A stretch of 64,000 nucleotides of DNA from Pseudomonas sp. JQ170C (GCF_035581345.1 NZ_CP141608.1:4184501-4248500); one strand, 5' to 3'; positions 7,967-18,478 are shown, counted from the first letter of the stretch. The notes: generated by a model from the sequence alone, not told the origin. Made by a program: numbers and translations.

Positions 7967-8488
7967 TCAGCACTCACTCAAGCCCTCGCGAAAACGAACG
8001 GTGAGGCCTTTGAGATTCTGCCTCCAGCCTTCCAGTTCTTCTCGCGACAGCGGCGCTACCTCGGGCTCGTCCAGGCTCACAGCCTGAATCAGGGGTTGGG
8101 TCACGTCGCTTTTTGGCGCTTTTTTCGCGACCGGCGGTCGGAACAAATCGGCATAAGCTGCTAGCAGTTGCGCCAGCCAGGTTTCCCGCTGCTCTGCCAG
8201 CTCGACCAGTTCGGCCATCTCCGGAATCGCCACTGCTTCCAATACTTCACGCGTTAACAGCAGTTCGGCGCGTGGCGCACCTGCCTGGGGCAAACGATAG
8301 AACCCGGCAATCTCATGGCACAGACCCAGCAGTGCGCCATACAGATGGAACAGCGCTGATTCGCGCTCTGCCTGAATCAACGCCTGGGCGTTCATGGCCC
8401 GGCTTTCCTGCGCCTTGCCCAAAGCCTCAAGCGCAAGGCCCGCAAAATAGATCTTCTGGTTGGTACGGGTATAGAGTTCCTGGGCCAT
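7967..8488 (-). CDS. DUF6586-type conserved protein
   Basis: A 173-aa, mostly alpha-helical protein without signal peptide or membrane span. It begins MAQELYTRTNQKIYFAGLAL and has a linker around residues 115-140 containing PPVAKKAPKSD. Function unknown; a Pseudomonas-restricted family (DUF6586 as I recall it) found next to topA and sulA. The stop is 50 bases from the start of the 77-aa gene on the same strand, so the pair may be one transcript. Confident that it is a gene; family number from memory. Confidence 0.75.
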   Translation of the reverse strand: MAQELYTRTNQKIYFAGLALEALGKAQESRAMNAQALIQAERESALFHLYGALLGLCHEIAGFYRLPQAGAPRAELLLTREVLEAVAIPEMAELVELAEQRETWLAQLLAAYADLFRPPVAKKAPKSDVTQPLIQAVSLDEPEVAPLSREELEGWRQNLKGLTVRFREGLSEC

Positions 8489-8552
8489 CTGGGTGCCCTC
8501 CGATAGGCTGCAAGGCGATCTGTCAATTTACACTACTGCTGGCCTGAAAAGC

Positions 8553-8601
8553 ATCGCGGGGCAAGCCCGCTCCTACCGTAGGAGCGGGCTTGCCCCGCGA
8601 T
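8553..8601. repeat. REP palindrome between DUF6586 gene and topA
   Basis: Arms of 24 bases (8553-8576 and 8578-8601) pair perfectly around one C. The core ATCGCGGGGCAAGCCCGCTC is the typical P. putida REP. It is 19 bases from the topA stop and may act as its transcription end or mRNA stabiliser. Confidence 0.85.
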
Positions 8602-8619
8602 TAGATCAATACAGCGTGA

Positions 8620-11232
8620 TCAGCGCTTGTCTTCGACCTTCCAGGCATTACCGTCGTAGAAGGCGCGCCAGCCAGTCGGCTTGCCCTCGACTTCGGTCTG
8701 CACGTACTGCTCCTTGGTCTTGCGGCTATAGCGGATCACTGCCGGACGACCATCGGGGTCTTTCTTCGGTGCTTCGCAGAGGAAGTGGTACTTCGGATCG
8801 ATTTCATCCTTGTGTGGAATGATCTCGATTACCAGTGGCGCACGGGTCTCGCGGTTTTTCGGGAACTGGCTGGCTGCCAGGAACAGGCCCGAAGCACCAT
8901 CGCGCAGCACGTAGGTATCGTTGACCTTCTCGCACTTGAGCTCTGGCATCTTCACCGCATCCATCTTGGGCGGTGCCGCCTCGCCGCTCTTGAGCAGCTT
9001 GCGGGTGTTCTTGCACTCTGCGTTGGTGCAGCCGAAGAACTTGCCGAAGCGACCTGTCTTGAGCTGCATCTCGCTACCGCACTTGTCGCACTCAAGGCTC
9101 GGCCCTTCGTAACCCTTGATGCGGTAGTTCCCCTCTTCGATCTCATAGCCGGTGCAATCAGGGTTGTTACCGCAGATATGCAGCTTGCGCTTTTCGTCGA
9201 GCAGGTAGGCATCCATGGCCGTCGAGCAGATCGGGCAACGGTGCTTGTTGAGCAACACGCGCGATTCCGACTCACCCTCGTCATCCGCTGCAATCTCGTC
9301 ACCCGGAACCAGGTTGACCGTGGCTTTGCAACGCTCTTTGGGCGGCAGGCTGTAGCCCGAGCAACCGAGGAACACGCCGGTGGACGCGGTTCGGATCATC
9401 ATCGGCCGACCACAATCCTTGCACGGAATATTGGTCAGGGTCGGCTGGTTGGCACGCATGCCCTTCTCGGCATCTTCGGCCAGTTTCAGCTTGTTGCTGA
9501 AATCGCCGTAGAACTCGTCCAGCACGTTCTTCCAGTCACGCTCGCCCTGGGCAACATCGTCAAGGTTCTCTTCCATGCCGGCGGTGAAGCCGTAGTCCAT
9601 GAGGTTGGAGAAGCTTTCCGACAGGCGCTCGGTGACGATGTCGCCCATCTTCTCGGAATAGAAACGACGGTTGTGCAGGGTCACATAGCCGCGGTCCTGA
9701 ATGGTCGAGATGATGGCCGCGTAGGTGGAAGGACGGCCAATACCGCGCTTTTCCATTTCCTTGACCAGGCTCGCCTCGGAGTAACGCGCAGGCGGCTTGG
9801 TGAAATGCTGGCTCGGATCGATCTGGATCAGCTTGAGCACTTCGCCCTGATTCATCTCGGGCAACACATCGTCATCGCCCGGCTTGCTCTGTTGCGGCAG
9901 TACGCGGGTATAACCGTCGAACTTGAGGATACGGCCCTTGGCGCGCAGCTCGAAGTCGCCAGCAGTGACGCTGACGGTAGTCGACAGGTATTGGGCCGGT
10001 GGCATCTGGCAGGCCAGGAACTGGCGCCAGATCAGCTCGTACAGACGCTCGGCATCACGCTCCATACCGCTGAGCTTGGTCGGATGGGTGTTCACGTCCG
10101 AAGGGCGGATCGCTTCGTGCGCTTCCTGGGCACCTTCTTTGCTGCCGTAGACGATCGGCGCTTCCGGCAGGTACTTCTTGCCGAATTCGCTTTCGATGTA
10201 GCTGCGGGCCATTTCGACCGCATCGACCGACAGGTTGGTCGAGTCGGTGCGCATATAGGTGATGTAGCCGGCTTCGTACAGACGCTGGGCCATCATCATG
10301 GTTTTCTTCACCCCGAAGCCCAGGCGATTGCTCGCCGCCTGCTGCAGGGTGGAAGTAATGAACGGGGCCGATGGCTTGCTGCTGGTCGGACGGTCTTCAC
10401 GCTTGGCAACGGTGTAGCTGGAAGACTTGAGCTTCTCCAGGGCCGCCATGGCTTGCGCTTCGTTCAGCGGCTTGAAGGCTTCACCCTTCTCTCGAGCCAC
10501 TTCAAAACGCACCTTGGCATCCTTGGCGGTACCGAGGTCAGCATGCACTTCCCAGTACTCTTCCGGGATGAAGGCGCGAATCTCACGCTCACGCTCCACC
10601 ACCAGCTTCACCGCCACCGACTGTACGCGGCCGGCAGACAGGCCACGGGCAATTTTCTGCCACAGCAGCGGCGAGACCATGTAACCAACCACGCGATCGA
10701 GGAAGCGACGCGCCTGCTGGGCGTTGACCCGATCAATATCCAGCTCGCCCGGCTGCGAGAACGCCTCCTGGATGGCCTTCTTGGTGATTTCGTTGAACAC
10801 CACGCGCTTGTAACGGCTGTCATCACCCCCGATGGCTTCGCGCAGGTGCCAGGCAATGGCTTCCCCCTCACGATCCAAGTCGGTTGCGAGATAGATGGTG
10901 TCGGCATCCTTGGCCAGGCGACGCAGTTCTTCGATGACCTTTTCCTTGCCCGGGAGGATCTCGTACTTGGCCTTCCAGCCGTGATCCGGATCAACCCCCA
11001 TGCGTGCAACCAGCTGCTTGCGCGCCTTCTCTTTCGGCGACAGGGCCGGTGCCTCGCCTGCGGCGGCCTTGCCGCGCTTGGCAGCAGGCTCCTTGCTGGC
11101 GCTTGCCGAACCGCTGGTGGGCAGGTCTCGGATATGGCCGATACTCGACTTCACCACGTACTGGCTGCCCAGGTACTTGTTGATGGTCTTGGCCTTAGCC
11201 GGGGATTCCACAATGACCAGCGATTTGCCCAT
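8620..11232 (-). CDS. topA: DNA topoisomerase I
   Basis: Type IA topoisomerase (870 aa) that relaxes negative supercoils. The N-terminal Toprim domain begins [19 protein letters not shown] and contains the metal-binding [15 protein letters not shown] motif. The active-site tyrosine is in [13 protein letters not shown], about residue 325. Three C-terminal tetra-cysteine zinc ribbons follow (CKDC...C...C, CPIC...C...C, CDKC...C...C), then a basic tail. An Ala/Lys-rich insertion interrupts the Toprim domain at about residues 41-76, seen in Pseudomonas enzymes. The upstream 100 bases contain an A+T-rich TATATATA stretch that probably includes the promoter. A GGAA sits about 11 bases before the ATG. 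Confidence 0.98.
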   Translation of the reverse strand: MGKSLVIVESPAKAKTINKYLGSQYVVKSSIGHIRDLPTSGSASASKEPAAKRGKAAAGEAPALSPKEKARKQLVARMGVDPDHGWKAKYEILPGKEKVIEELRRLAKDADTIYLATDLDREGEAIAWHLREAIGGDDSRYKRVVFNEITKKAIQEAFSQPGELDIDRVNAQQARRFLDRVVGYMVSPLLWQKIARGLSAGRVQSVAVKLVVEREREIRAFIPEEYWEVHADLGTAKDAKVRFEVAREKGEAFKPLNEAQAMAALEKLKSSSYTVAKREDRPTSSKPSAPFITSTLQQAASNRLGFGVKKTMMMAQRLYEAGYITYMRTDSTNLSVDAVEMARSYIESEFGKKYLPEAPIVYGSKEGAQEAHEAIRPSDVNTHPTKLSGMERDAERLYELIWRQFLACQMPPAQYLSTTVSVTAGDFELRAKGRILKFDGYTRVLPQQSKPGDDDVLPEMNQGEVLKLIQIDPSQHFTKPPARYSEASLVKEMEKRGIGRPSTYAAIISTIQDRGYVTLHNRRFYSEKMGDIVTERLSESFSNLMDYGFTAGMEENLDDVAQGERDWKNVLDEFYGDFSNKLKLAEDAEKGMRANQPTLTNIPCKDCGRPMMIRTASTGVFLGCSGYSLPPKERCKATVNLVPGDEIAADDEGESESRVLLNKHRCPICSTAMDAYLLDEKRKLHICGNNPDCTGYEIEEGNYRIKGYEGPSLECDKCGSEMQLKTGRFGKFFGCTNAECKNTRKLLKSGEAAPPKMDAVKMPELKCEKVNDTYVLRDGASGLFLAASQFPKNRETRAPLVIEIIPHKDEIDPKYHFLCEAPKKDPDGRPAVIRYSRKTKEQYVQTEVEGKPTGWRAFYDGNAWKVEDKR

Positions 11233-11332
11233 GGATCGGAAAATTCCTGAATACTGAAAATAAAAACACGGCAGGTACCTGACGCGGCACCGCTATATAT
11301 AGTGGCAATACAGTGAGGTCAAGCGCGGGGCT
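11233..11332 (-). promoter_or_regulatory. topA upstream region
   Basis: A 100-base gap between topA and the DUF1653 gene. It holds the stretch CTATATATAG (11292-11301), a plausible -10 region for topA, and an A-rich leader close to the start codon. I could not assign a clear -35. Confidence 0.35.
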
Positions 11333-11584
11333 TTATCCGCCCTCGGCATCGGGCCGCGAAAACAGCTCGGGTTCAGCCTTGACCAAAGCAAAGCGCGGCA
11401 CTTGCTCGCCGTCAACCTCGACCGACTCCAGAAACATCGAAAGTGGTCGAACCCAAAGCCCGAACTCGCCATACAAGGCCTGGTAGAACACTACCCACTC
11501 TTCGGTTTCGGAATGGCGCGCGGTGCCGAACACACGATACTCAGGCCCTTTGTAATGCCGGTAAACGCCTGGTTGTATCTGCAT
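11333..11584 (-). CDS. DUF1653 family protein
   Basis: An 83-aa protein that matches the small DUF1653 domain: PGVYRHYKGPEYRVFGTARHSETEEWVVFYQALYG, with aromatic and His residues conserved in the family. Function unknown. The ATG at 11584 is chosen because the DUF1653 domain begins right there; the longer open frame would run through the fadA terminator and the end of fadA. It lies just after the terminator of fadBA and is therefore probably transcribed separately or by readthrough. No signal peptide. Confidence 0.85.
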   Translation of the reverse strand: MQIQPGVYRHYKGPEYRVFGTARHSETEEWVVFYQALYGEFGLWVRPLSMFLESVEVDGEQVPRFALVKAEPELFSRPDAEGG

Positions 11585-11620
11585 GTTGCTTGCCCTCTTG
11601 AAAAAAAATCCGCAAAAACA

Positions 11621-11645
11621 AAAACCGGGGCACAAGGCCCCGGCT
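11621..11645 (-). terminator. Rho-independent terminator of fadBA
   Basis: CCGGGGC (11625-11631) pairs with GCCCCGG (11637-11643). On the minus strand the stem is followed by TTTTTGTTTTTG and a further run of eight T. Confidence 0.9.
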
Positions 11646-11661
11646 TCCTTCCCCGAAACGC

Positions 11662-12852
<1,191 letters not shown>

Positions 12853-12866
12853 CTATCGTTGGGCGC

Positions 12867-15014
12867 TTAACCGAAGAAGCTCTGGCCGTTCTTGGCCATT
12901 TCACGCAGCTTCGCGGTGGGGTGGTACAGCGGACCCAGATCGGCGTACTTGTCTGCCAGGGCAACGAATTCAGCCACACCGATCGAGTCGATGTAGCGCA
13001 GCGCGCCGCCACGGAAGGGAGGGAAACCGATGCCGTAGACCAGACCCATGTCGGCTTCGGCGGCGGTTTCGACGATCCCGTCTTCCAGGCAACGAACGGT
13101 TTCAAGGCACAGCGGCACCATCATCCAGTTGATGATGTCTTCGTCACTGACTTCACGCTGCTCGAAGACGACCGGCTTGAGCACTTCGAGTACCGAAGCA
13201 TCGGCGACCTTCTTCGGCTTGCCGCGCTTGTCGGTTTCGTAGGCATAGAAGCCCTTGCCGTTCTTCTGGCCCAGGCGGTTGGCTTCGTAGAGCGCATCGA
13301 CGGCCGAACGACGGTCGTCTTTCATGCGATCCGGGAAACCTTCGGCCATCACGTCGCGGCCGTGGTGGCCGGTGTCGATGCCAACAACGTCCATCAGGTA
13401 GGCCGGGCCCATCGGCCAGCCGAACTTTTCCATGACCTTGTCGATACGCACGAAGTCGACGCCAGCGCTGACCAGCTTGGCGAAACCGCCGAAGTACGGG
13501 AACAGCACACGGTTGACCAGGAAGCCCGGGCAGTCGTTGACCACGATCGGGTTCTTGCCCATTTTCTTGGCGTAGGCAACGGTGGTGGCAACGGCCACTT
13601 CGCTGGACTTCTCGCCACGGATGACTTCCACCAGTGGCATCATGTGCACCGGGTTGAAGAAGTGCATGCCGACGAAGTTTTCCGGACGCTTGAGGGCCTT
13701 GGCCAGCAGGTTGATAGAGATGGTCGAGGTGTTGGAAGCCAGGATGGCGTCTTCCTTCACCTGACCTTCCACTTCAGCCAGCACAGCTTGCTTGACCTTT
13801 GGATTCTCGACCACGGCTTCGACCACGATGTCGACATTGGCAAAGTCGCCATAGGACAGGGTCGGGCGAATCGCGTTCAGCGCATCAGCCATCTTGGCCG
13901 GGGTCAGGCGGCCTTTTTCAACACGGCTGCCGAGCAGTTTGGAGGCTTCGTTCAGACCCAGCTGGATGGCGTCTTCACGGATGTCCTTCATCAGGATCGG
14001 GGTGCCTTTGACCGCCGACTGATAGGCAATGCCGCCACCCATGATGCCGGCGCCGAGTACGGCAGCCTGCTTCACGTCACGAGCGATTTCGTCGTGGGCC
14101 TTGGCTTTGCGCTTGAGTTCCTGGTCGTTCAGGAACAGACCGATCAGACTCTCGGCGACCGAAGTCTTGGCCAGCTTGACGAAGCCTGCGGCCTCGACTT
14201 CCAGCGCCTTGTCACGACCGAAGTTGGCCGCTTTCTGGATGCTCTTGATCGCTTCGACCGGTGCCGGGTAGTTAGGGCCGGCCTGGCCTGCCACGAAACC
14301 TTTGGCGGTTTCAAACGACATCATCTGTTCGATGGCGTTGAGCTTGAGTTTTTCCAGCTTGGGCTGGCGCTTGGCCTTGTAGTCGAACTCGCCGCTGATG
14401 GCGCGTTTGACCAGGTCCAGGGCCGCAGCCTGCAACAGCTCAGGGGCAACCACGGCATCGACGGCACCGACTTTCAGCGCGTCTTCAGCACGGTTTTCCT
14501 TGCCAGCGGCAATCCACTCGATGGCGTTGTCGGCACCGATGATGCGCGGCAGGCGCACGGTACCGCCGAAGCCTGGGTAGATGCCCAACTTGACTTCCGG
14601 CAGGCCGATCTTGGCGCCGGTGGACATCACGCGATAGTCGGCCGCCAGGCACATTTCCAGACCGCCGCCCAGGGCAATGCCATTGATCGCGGCAACGGTA
14701 GGCACGGCCAGGTCTTCAAAGTCGCTGAAAATCCGGTTGGCTTCCAGGTTGCCGGCGACCAGTTCGGCCTCGGGCAGCTTGAAGTTATCGACAAACTCGG
14801 TGATGTCCGCGCCGACGATGAACACGTCTTTGCCACTGCTGACAATCACGCCCTTGATAGAGGCGTCGGCTTTGATGGTGTCTACGGCCTGACGCAATTC
14901 GCTCAGGGTAAGACGGTTGAACTTGTTGACGGACTCACCCTTGAGGTCGAACTTCAGTTCGACGATGCCGCTTTCAAGAGCCTTAACCGTGATGGCTTTA
15001 CCTTCGTAAATCAT
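12867..15014 (-). CDS. fadB: Multifunctional fatty acid oxidation complex alpha subunit FadB
   Basis: A 715-aa protein joining an N-terminal enoyl-CoA hydratase/isomerase domain (residues about 1-190; [18 protein letters not shown] is the oxyanion-hole signature) to a 3-hydroxyacyl-CoA dehydrogenase (about 310-715; NAD-binding [17 protein letters not shown] and the catalytic region [19 protein letters not shown]). It carries out hydration and dehydrogenation in beta-oxidation, and with FadA forms an alpha2beta2 complex. The ATG at 15014 has a GGAGA ribosome site; the longer open frame would add 35 unrelated residues. The fadBA promoter must lie in the following 500-base intergenic region, which holds a possible PsrA site. 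Confidence 0.98.
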   Translation of the reverse strand: MIYEGKAITVKALESGIVELKFDLKGESVNKFNRLTLSELRQAVDTIKADASIKGVIVSSGKDVFIVGADITEFVDNFKLPEAELVAGNLEANRIFSDFEDLAVPTVAAINGIALGGGLEMCLAADYRVMSTGAKIGLPEVKLGIYPGFGGTVRLPRIIGADNAIEWIAAGKENRAEDALKVGAVDAVVAPELLQAAALDLVKRAISGEFDYKAKRQPKLEKLKLNAIEQMMSFETAKGFVAGQAGPNYPAPVEAIKSIQKAANFGRDKALEVEAAGFVKLAKTSVAESLIGLFLNDQELKRKAKAHDEIARDVKQAAVLGAGIMGGGIAYQSAVKGTPILMKDIREDAIQLGLNEASKLLGSRVEKGRLTPAKMADALNAIRPTLSYGDFANVDIVVEAVVENPKVKQAVLAEVEGQVKEDAILASNTSTISINLLAKALKRPENFVGMHFFNPVHMMPLVEVIRGEKSSEVAVATTVAYAKKMGKNPIVVNDCPGFLVNRVLFPYFGGFAKLVSAGVDFVRIDKVMEKFGWPMGPAYLMDVVGIDTGHHGRDVMAEGFPDRMKDDRRSAVDALYEANRLGQKNGKGFYAYETDKRGKPKKVADASVLEVLKPVVFEQREVSDEDIINWMMVPLCLETVRCLEDGIVETAAEADMGLVYGIGFPPFRGGALRYIDSIGVAEFVALADKYADLGPLYHPTAKLREMAKNGQSFFG

Positions 15015-15143
15015 CAACTGATCTCCACGATATGGAAGCTGAACTGTACACGCCGAACGCTGGTGAAAGACTCGGCCGGCCAGAGGCCGTTGTTTGCCGA
15101 ATCCTTGCGCCAGGCACACCCGTCAGCGCGATAGTCGGGATTC

Positions 15144-15161
15144 TGTAAGAGCCTTCTGACA
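15144..15161. promoter_or_regulatory. GacA-box-like palindrome
   Basis: TGTAAG-N6-CTGACA. The GacA upstream activating sequence of rsm small-RNA genes is TGTAAG-N6-CTTACA, so 11 of 12 defined bases agree. It lies about 180-200 bases upstream of the possible start of the GGA-rich transcript at 15343-15500. Confidence 0.4.
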
Positions 15162-15177
15162 ATACAAACGCTCAATT

Positions 15178-15191
15178 CATACGCCCGTTTG
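15178..15191. promoter_or_regulatory. Candidate PsrA site upstream of fadB
   Basis: CATAC-GCCC-GTTTG. On the fadB strand this reads CAAAC-GGGC-GTATG, the PsrA pattern CAAAC-N4-GTTTG with one mismatch. It is 164 bases upstream of the fadB start. Supported by the known PsrA control of fadBA, but weaker than the psrA operator. Confidence 0.5.
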
Positions 15192-15280
15192 ATTTGGGTA
15201 CGCACACATTCAACGAAAAAATCGCTGTTGTCAAATACCCAAAAGCAGCTTGAAAACGCGACTTTACGGTCATTATTTGC

Positions 15281-15296
15281 TGTTTGCAGGCAAACA
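15281..15296. promoter_or_regulatory. Perfect 7-base palindrome in the fadB upstream region
   Basis: TGTTTGC-AG-GCAAACA. The arm order is the reverse of the PsrA pattern, so it is not counted as a PsrA site. It could be an operator for either divergent unit. Confidence 0.4.
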
Positions 15297-15330
15297 CCCG
15301 CCTCGGTGATCAGCCCGTATTCATCACGAC

Positions 15331-15500
15331 GATAATGGTCAAAGGCTTACACCGGCGTGCGCAGGATGGACATGCGCCAACGCGCACAAAGGAGGAATTC
15401 TAAAAAGCGGCAGGTAGCGGGGAGCCCGCTACACTGGGAGGAAATCAACACTACTCCGGCCTGCCTGGCCCGTCTGCCCGATGCGTGAATCGGGCTTTTT
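15331..15500 (+). ncRNA. Possible GGA-rich small RNA (or micro-ORF)
   Basis: A plus-strand unit in the gap between fadB and the next gene. A -10-like GATAAT is at 15331-15336, with no good -35. Downstream there are seven GGA triplets within 80 bases (15364, 15368, 15391, 15394, 15421, 15437, 15440), a perfect hairpin GTAGCGGG-GAG-CCCGCTAC at 15415-15433, and a Rho-independent terminator at 15476-15500. Tandem GGA motifs and a terminator are the hallmarks of RsmX/Y/Z RNAs that titrate RsmA. The same stretch also encodes a 38-40-codon frame (start 15366 or 15372, stop 15486-15488), so a small mRNA is an alternative. No sequence identity with a known RNA was verified. Confidence 0.35.
15476..15500 (+). 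terminator. Rho-independent terminator, plus strand
   Basis: GCCCGAT (15476-15482) pairs with ATCGGGC (15489-15495) followed by TTTTTA. The T tract exists only on the plus strand, where there is no annotated gene upstream, which implies an unrecognised plus-strand transcript. Confidence 0.8.
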
Positions 15501-15525
15501 ATTGGACGGTTTTCGAGTGGGCGAA

Positions 15526-15963
15526 TCAGGCCAGGGCTTTCAACACGCCGGCAATATCCTGCAACACAGCCGATTCGCCGCGTTCGCCCCAATACAGAGC
15601 AACCATTTGTTTGCCGGCTTCGACCTTGTAGACGCTTTCGGGCAATCGCGCGAACTGCTCCATCAAGACCGGATCGGCACAGGGTTCGCGCCATTGGTTG
15701 AGCCAGGTACCGGGCGTGGTCTGCCAGTAGCTCCAGCTGTCTGCCCTGCCCTGGCGCCGCGGCCGCACGTATTGCGCGCAAGGGCTTGGCGGCTCCTTGG
15801 GCAGCCAGTGCGGCCACTCCTGAGGCGCCAGTTGCATGTTCAGCCCCATACGCCGGGCTTCCATGCGCAGGGCCATTCGACCACTCTGGTTACGCGAAGG
15901 ACGCAACCAGGCCAAAGGGCTCAAAATCAGCGCAAGGATTGACACCACTAGCCAGACCGTCAT
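15526..15963 (-). CDS. Conserved membrane-anchored hypothetical protein
   Basis: A 145-aa protein with one N-terminal membrane segment (MTVWLVVSILALILSPLAWL) followed by an Arg-rich turn and a soluble domain of about 115 residues with several Trp (PHWLP, DSWSYW, WLNQW). No known family recognised. The ATG at 15963 places the membrane segment at the very N terminus, with GGGAA about 9 bases upstream; an ATG at 15978 has no ribosome site. By the positive-inside rule the soluble part would be cytoplasmic. Conserved position near fadB and the universal stress gene in Pseudomonas, as I recall. Confidence 0.7.
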   Translation of the reverse strand: MTVWLVVSILALILSPLAWLRPSRNQSGRMALRMEARRMGLNMQLAPQEWPHWLPKEPPSPCAQYVRPRRQGRADSWSYWQTTPGTWLNQWREPCADPVLMEQFARLPESVYKVEAGKQMVALYWGERGESAVLQDIAGVLKALA

Positions 15964-16072
15964 ATCTGTTGTTCCCATAAAGCTTTGCAAATGAGCTGGT
16001 TAGCCGGGGTTTGAAGCGATCAGCCTGAAACCGACCATACTTCATCTAATGCAACTGTCAGGAGAGCTACTC

Positions 16073-16516
16073 ATGCCCTACGAACATATTCTGGTTGCCG
16101 TCGACCTGACCGAAGAATGCGACCCGGTCATCAAGCGCGCCCGTGAACTGGCGACACCCGCGGGCACCAAGGTCTCTCTGGTACACATTGTCGAGCCCAT
16201 GGCCATGGCCTTTGGTGGCGATGTACCGATGGACCTCTCGCAACTGCAACAGCAACAGTTCGACCAGGCCAAGGAGCGCATGGAGCGCCTGTTCAACAAG
16301 TACCCTGAAATCAATCGCGGCGACTCGCACCTGACCTACGGCCAGCCTCGCCAGGAAATCCATCAACTGGCCAAGGACCAGAACTGCGATTTGATCGTGG
16401 TGGGCAGCCACGGCCGTCACGGCCTGGCCCTGTTGCTGGGCTCCACGGCCAACGACGTCCTGCACGGCGCACCGTGCGATGTGCTTGCCGTACGCCTGCA
16501 GAAAAAAGTCGAGTAA
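16073..16516 (+). CDS. Universal stress protein, UspA family
   Basis: A 147-aa single Usp domain starting MPYEHILVAVDLTEECDPV. The C-terminal nucleotide-binding pattern is GSHGRHGLALLLGSTANDVL, close to the ATP-binding G-x2-G-x9-G-S/T of MJ0577-type Usp proteins. Such proteins accumulate under stress and, in Pseudomonas, under oxygen limitation. The start is set by AGGAGAG upstream; a longer frame from 16049 has no support. Flanked by a convergent stem-loop at 16525-16550. I looked for an Anr half-site palindrome upstream and did not find a valid one. Confidence 0.93.
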   Translation: MPYEHILVAVDLTEECDPVIKRARELATPAGTKVSLVHIVEPMAMAFGGDVPMDLSQLQQQQFDQAKERMERLFNKYPEINRGDSHLTYGQPRQEIHQLAKDQNCDLIVVGSHGRHGLALLLGSTANDVLHGAPCDVLAVRLQKKVE

Positions 16517-16524
16517 TGCAAAAG

Positions 16525-16550
16525 GCCCGACGCACCCTCATGCGTCGGGC
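16525..16550. terminator. Stem-loop between uspA-like gene and uup
   Basis: GCCCGACGCA (16525-16534) pairs perfectly with TGCGTCGGGC (16541-16550). It separates two convergent genes and most likely ends both transcripts, although the T tract is poor. Confidence 0.7.
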
Positions 16551-16558
16551 CCCTCTCA

Positions 16559-18478
16559 TCAGCTGTCCAGTTCGGCCCAGCGCTCCACCAGAACATCCAG
16601 TTCTGCCTGCATCTGCTCCAGACGTGCCAGTACGGCGCTGGTCTGGTCGATTGGGCGCTGGTAGAAAGCCGGATCGGAAATCTCTTCCTGCACCGCTGCC
16701 ATCTTCTGCTCCAGCTCGTCAATCTGGCCCGGCAAGGCTTCCAGCTCACGCTGCAGTTTGTAGCTGAGCTTTTTCTTTGGCGCCTCGACCGCCGGCGCAG
16801 CCGCCGGAGCCGGTGCAACGGCTTCGACGACGGCAGTGTTCAGTTCCGACTTGCCCGACTTGCTCTCGGAAACACCGAGCAACTTCGGCGAGCCACCCTG
16901 ACGAATCCAGTCCTGGTACCCACCGACGTACTCACGCACCTTGCCTTCGCCTTCAAAGACCAGGGTGCTGGTTACCACGTTATCGAGGAATGCCCGGTCG
17001 TGGCTGACCATCAGTACCGTGCCCTTGAACGCCGAGAGCACCTCTTCGAGCAACTCGAGGGTTTCCACGTCCAGGTCGTTGGTTGGTTCGTCCAGCACCA
17101 GCAGGTTGGCAGGCTTGCTGAACAGCTTGGCCAGCAACAAACGCGCACGCTCACCGCCAGACAATGCCTTGACCGGTGTACGCGCACGCTGCGGGCTGAA
17201 CAGGAAGTCGCCCAGGTAGCTCAATACGTGACGGTTCTGCCCGTCGATCTCGATGAAATCGCGACCTTCGGACAAGTTGTCGATCACGGTCTTTTCCAGG
17301 TCCAGCTGATGGCGCAGCTGGTCGAAATAGGCGACTTCCAAACGGGTGCCGGACTCGACCTTGCCGCCAGTGGGCTCAAGATCACCGAGCATCAGCTTGA
17401 GCAAGGTGGTCTTGCCGGTACCGTTGGCGCCGAGCAGGCCGATACGGTCCTCACGCTGCAGGACCATGGAGAAATCCTTGACCAGCTGCGGGCCGCCCGG
17501 GTGACTGAAACTGACGTTTTCCAGCACCATTACCTGCTTGCCGGACTTTTCCGCAACATCCAGCTGGATGTTGGCCTTGCCGGTACGCTCGCGGCGTTCG
17601 CTGCGCTCGACCCGCAAGGCCTTGAGTGCGCGTACCCGGCCTTCGTTACGGGTACGCCGGGCCTTGATGCCCTGGCGGATCCACACTTCTTCCTGGGCCA
17701 GCTTTTTGTCGAACAGGGCGTTGGCGGTTTCTTCAGCCGCCAGCATGGCTTCCTTGTGGACCAGGAAGCTGGCGTAGTCGCCGTTCCAGTCGATCAGGCC
17801 ACCACGGTCCAGTTCAAGGATGCGCGTGGCCAGGTTCTGCAGGAAGGAACGGTCGTGGGTAATAAACAGCACAGCGCCGCCAAAACCGCTGAGGGCTTCT
17901 TCGAGCCAGGCGATGGCGCCGATGTCCAGGTGGTTGGTCGGTTCGTCAAGCAGCAGCAGGTCAGGCTCGGACACCAACGCCTGGGCCAGCAGCACACGGC
18001 GACGCCAGCCGCCGGACAGCTCGGCCAGGGTTTTGTCGGCCGGCAACTGCAAGCGGCTCAGGGTGCTGTCGACCAGTTGCTGCAGGCGCCAGCCATCACG
18101 CGCTTCCAGGTCGTGCTGGACGTGCATGAGCTTTTCCAGGTCGGCATCGCTATGGATGTTCTGACTCAGGTGGTGGTACTCGGCCAGCAAGGCGCCGACG
18201 CCGTCGAGGCCTTCGGCAACCACATCGAACACCGTACGACCATCGGCCACCGGCAATTCCTGCGGCAGCTCGCCGATCTTGAGCCCTGGGGCACGCCAGA
18301 CATCGCCGTCATCAGGCTTCTGGTCACCCTTGACCAGGCGCAGCATGCTCGACTTGCCAGTACCGTTACGGCCGATGATGCACACCCGCTCACCACGGGC
18401 GATCTGCCAGGACACCTTGTCCAACAACGGCATGGCGCCGAACGCAAGGGACACATCGCTTAATTTGAGCAGGGTCAT
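16559..18478 (-). CDS. uup: ABC-F ATPase Uup
   Basis: A 639-aa soluble ABC-F protein with two ATPase domains and no membrane segments. Walker A motifs are GRNGTGKSS and GANGTGKTT; signatures are LSGGWRRRV and LSGGERARL; Walker B motifs end LLLDEPTNHLD and LVLDEPTNDLD. The linker after the first domain contains the basic ABC-F region (RQGIKARRTRNEGRVRALK). The C terminus (about 555-639) is a charged coiled coil typical of Uup, which binds DNA in E. coli. ABC-F proteins act on ribosomes; Uup also affects precise transposon excision. ATG at 18478 follows GGAGAAG. Confidence 0.95.
   Translation of the reverse strand: MTLLKLSDVSLAFGAMPLLDKVSWQIARGERVCIIGRNGTGKSSMLRLVKGDQKPDDGDVWRAPGLKIGELPQELPVADGRTVFDVVAEGLDGVGALLAEYHHLSQNIHSDADLEKLMHVQHDLEARDGWRLQQLVDSTLSRLQLPADKTLAELSGGWRRRVLLAQALVSEPDLLLLDEPTNHLDIGAIAWLEEALSGFGGAVLFITHDRSFLQNLATRILELDRGGLIDWNGDYASFLVHKEAMLAAEETANALFDKKLAQEEVWIRQGIKARRTRNEGRVRALKALRVERSERRERTGKANIQLDVAEKSGKQVMVLENVSFSHPGGPQLVKDFSMVLQREDRIGLLGANGTGKTTLLKLMLGDLEPTGGKVESGTRLEVAYFDQLRHQLDLEKTVIDNLSEGRDFIEIDGQNRHVLSYLGDFLFSPQRARTPVKALSGGERARLLLAKLFSKPANLLVLDEPTNDLDVETLELLEEVLSAFKGTVLMVSHDRAFLDNVVTSTLVFEGEGKVREYVGGYQDWIRQGGSPKLLGVSESKSGKSELNTAVVEAVAPAPAAAPAVEAPKKKLSYKLQRELEALPGQIDELEQKMAAVQEEISDPAFYQRPIDQTSAVLARLEQMQAELDVLVERWAELDS

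Noticed and set aside
8785..11250. An open frame of 821 codons opposite topA, and similar long ones opposite fadB (12822-15134), fadA (11797-12870), uup (17000-18463), cheV (21114-22466), mqo (31026-32324) and the chemoreceptor (32743-34164)
   Set aside because: They are antisense to clearly conserved genes, show no ribosome sites or protein motifs, and arise from the high G+C at third codon positions that leaves the opposite strand open.
16015..16030. An Anr/Fnr-like box ahead of the universal stress gene
   Set aside because: TTGAAGCGATCAG lacks the TTGAT-N4-ATCAA spacing; only one half-site agrees.
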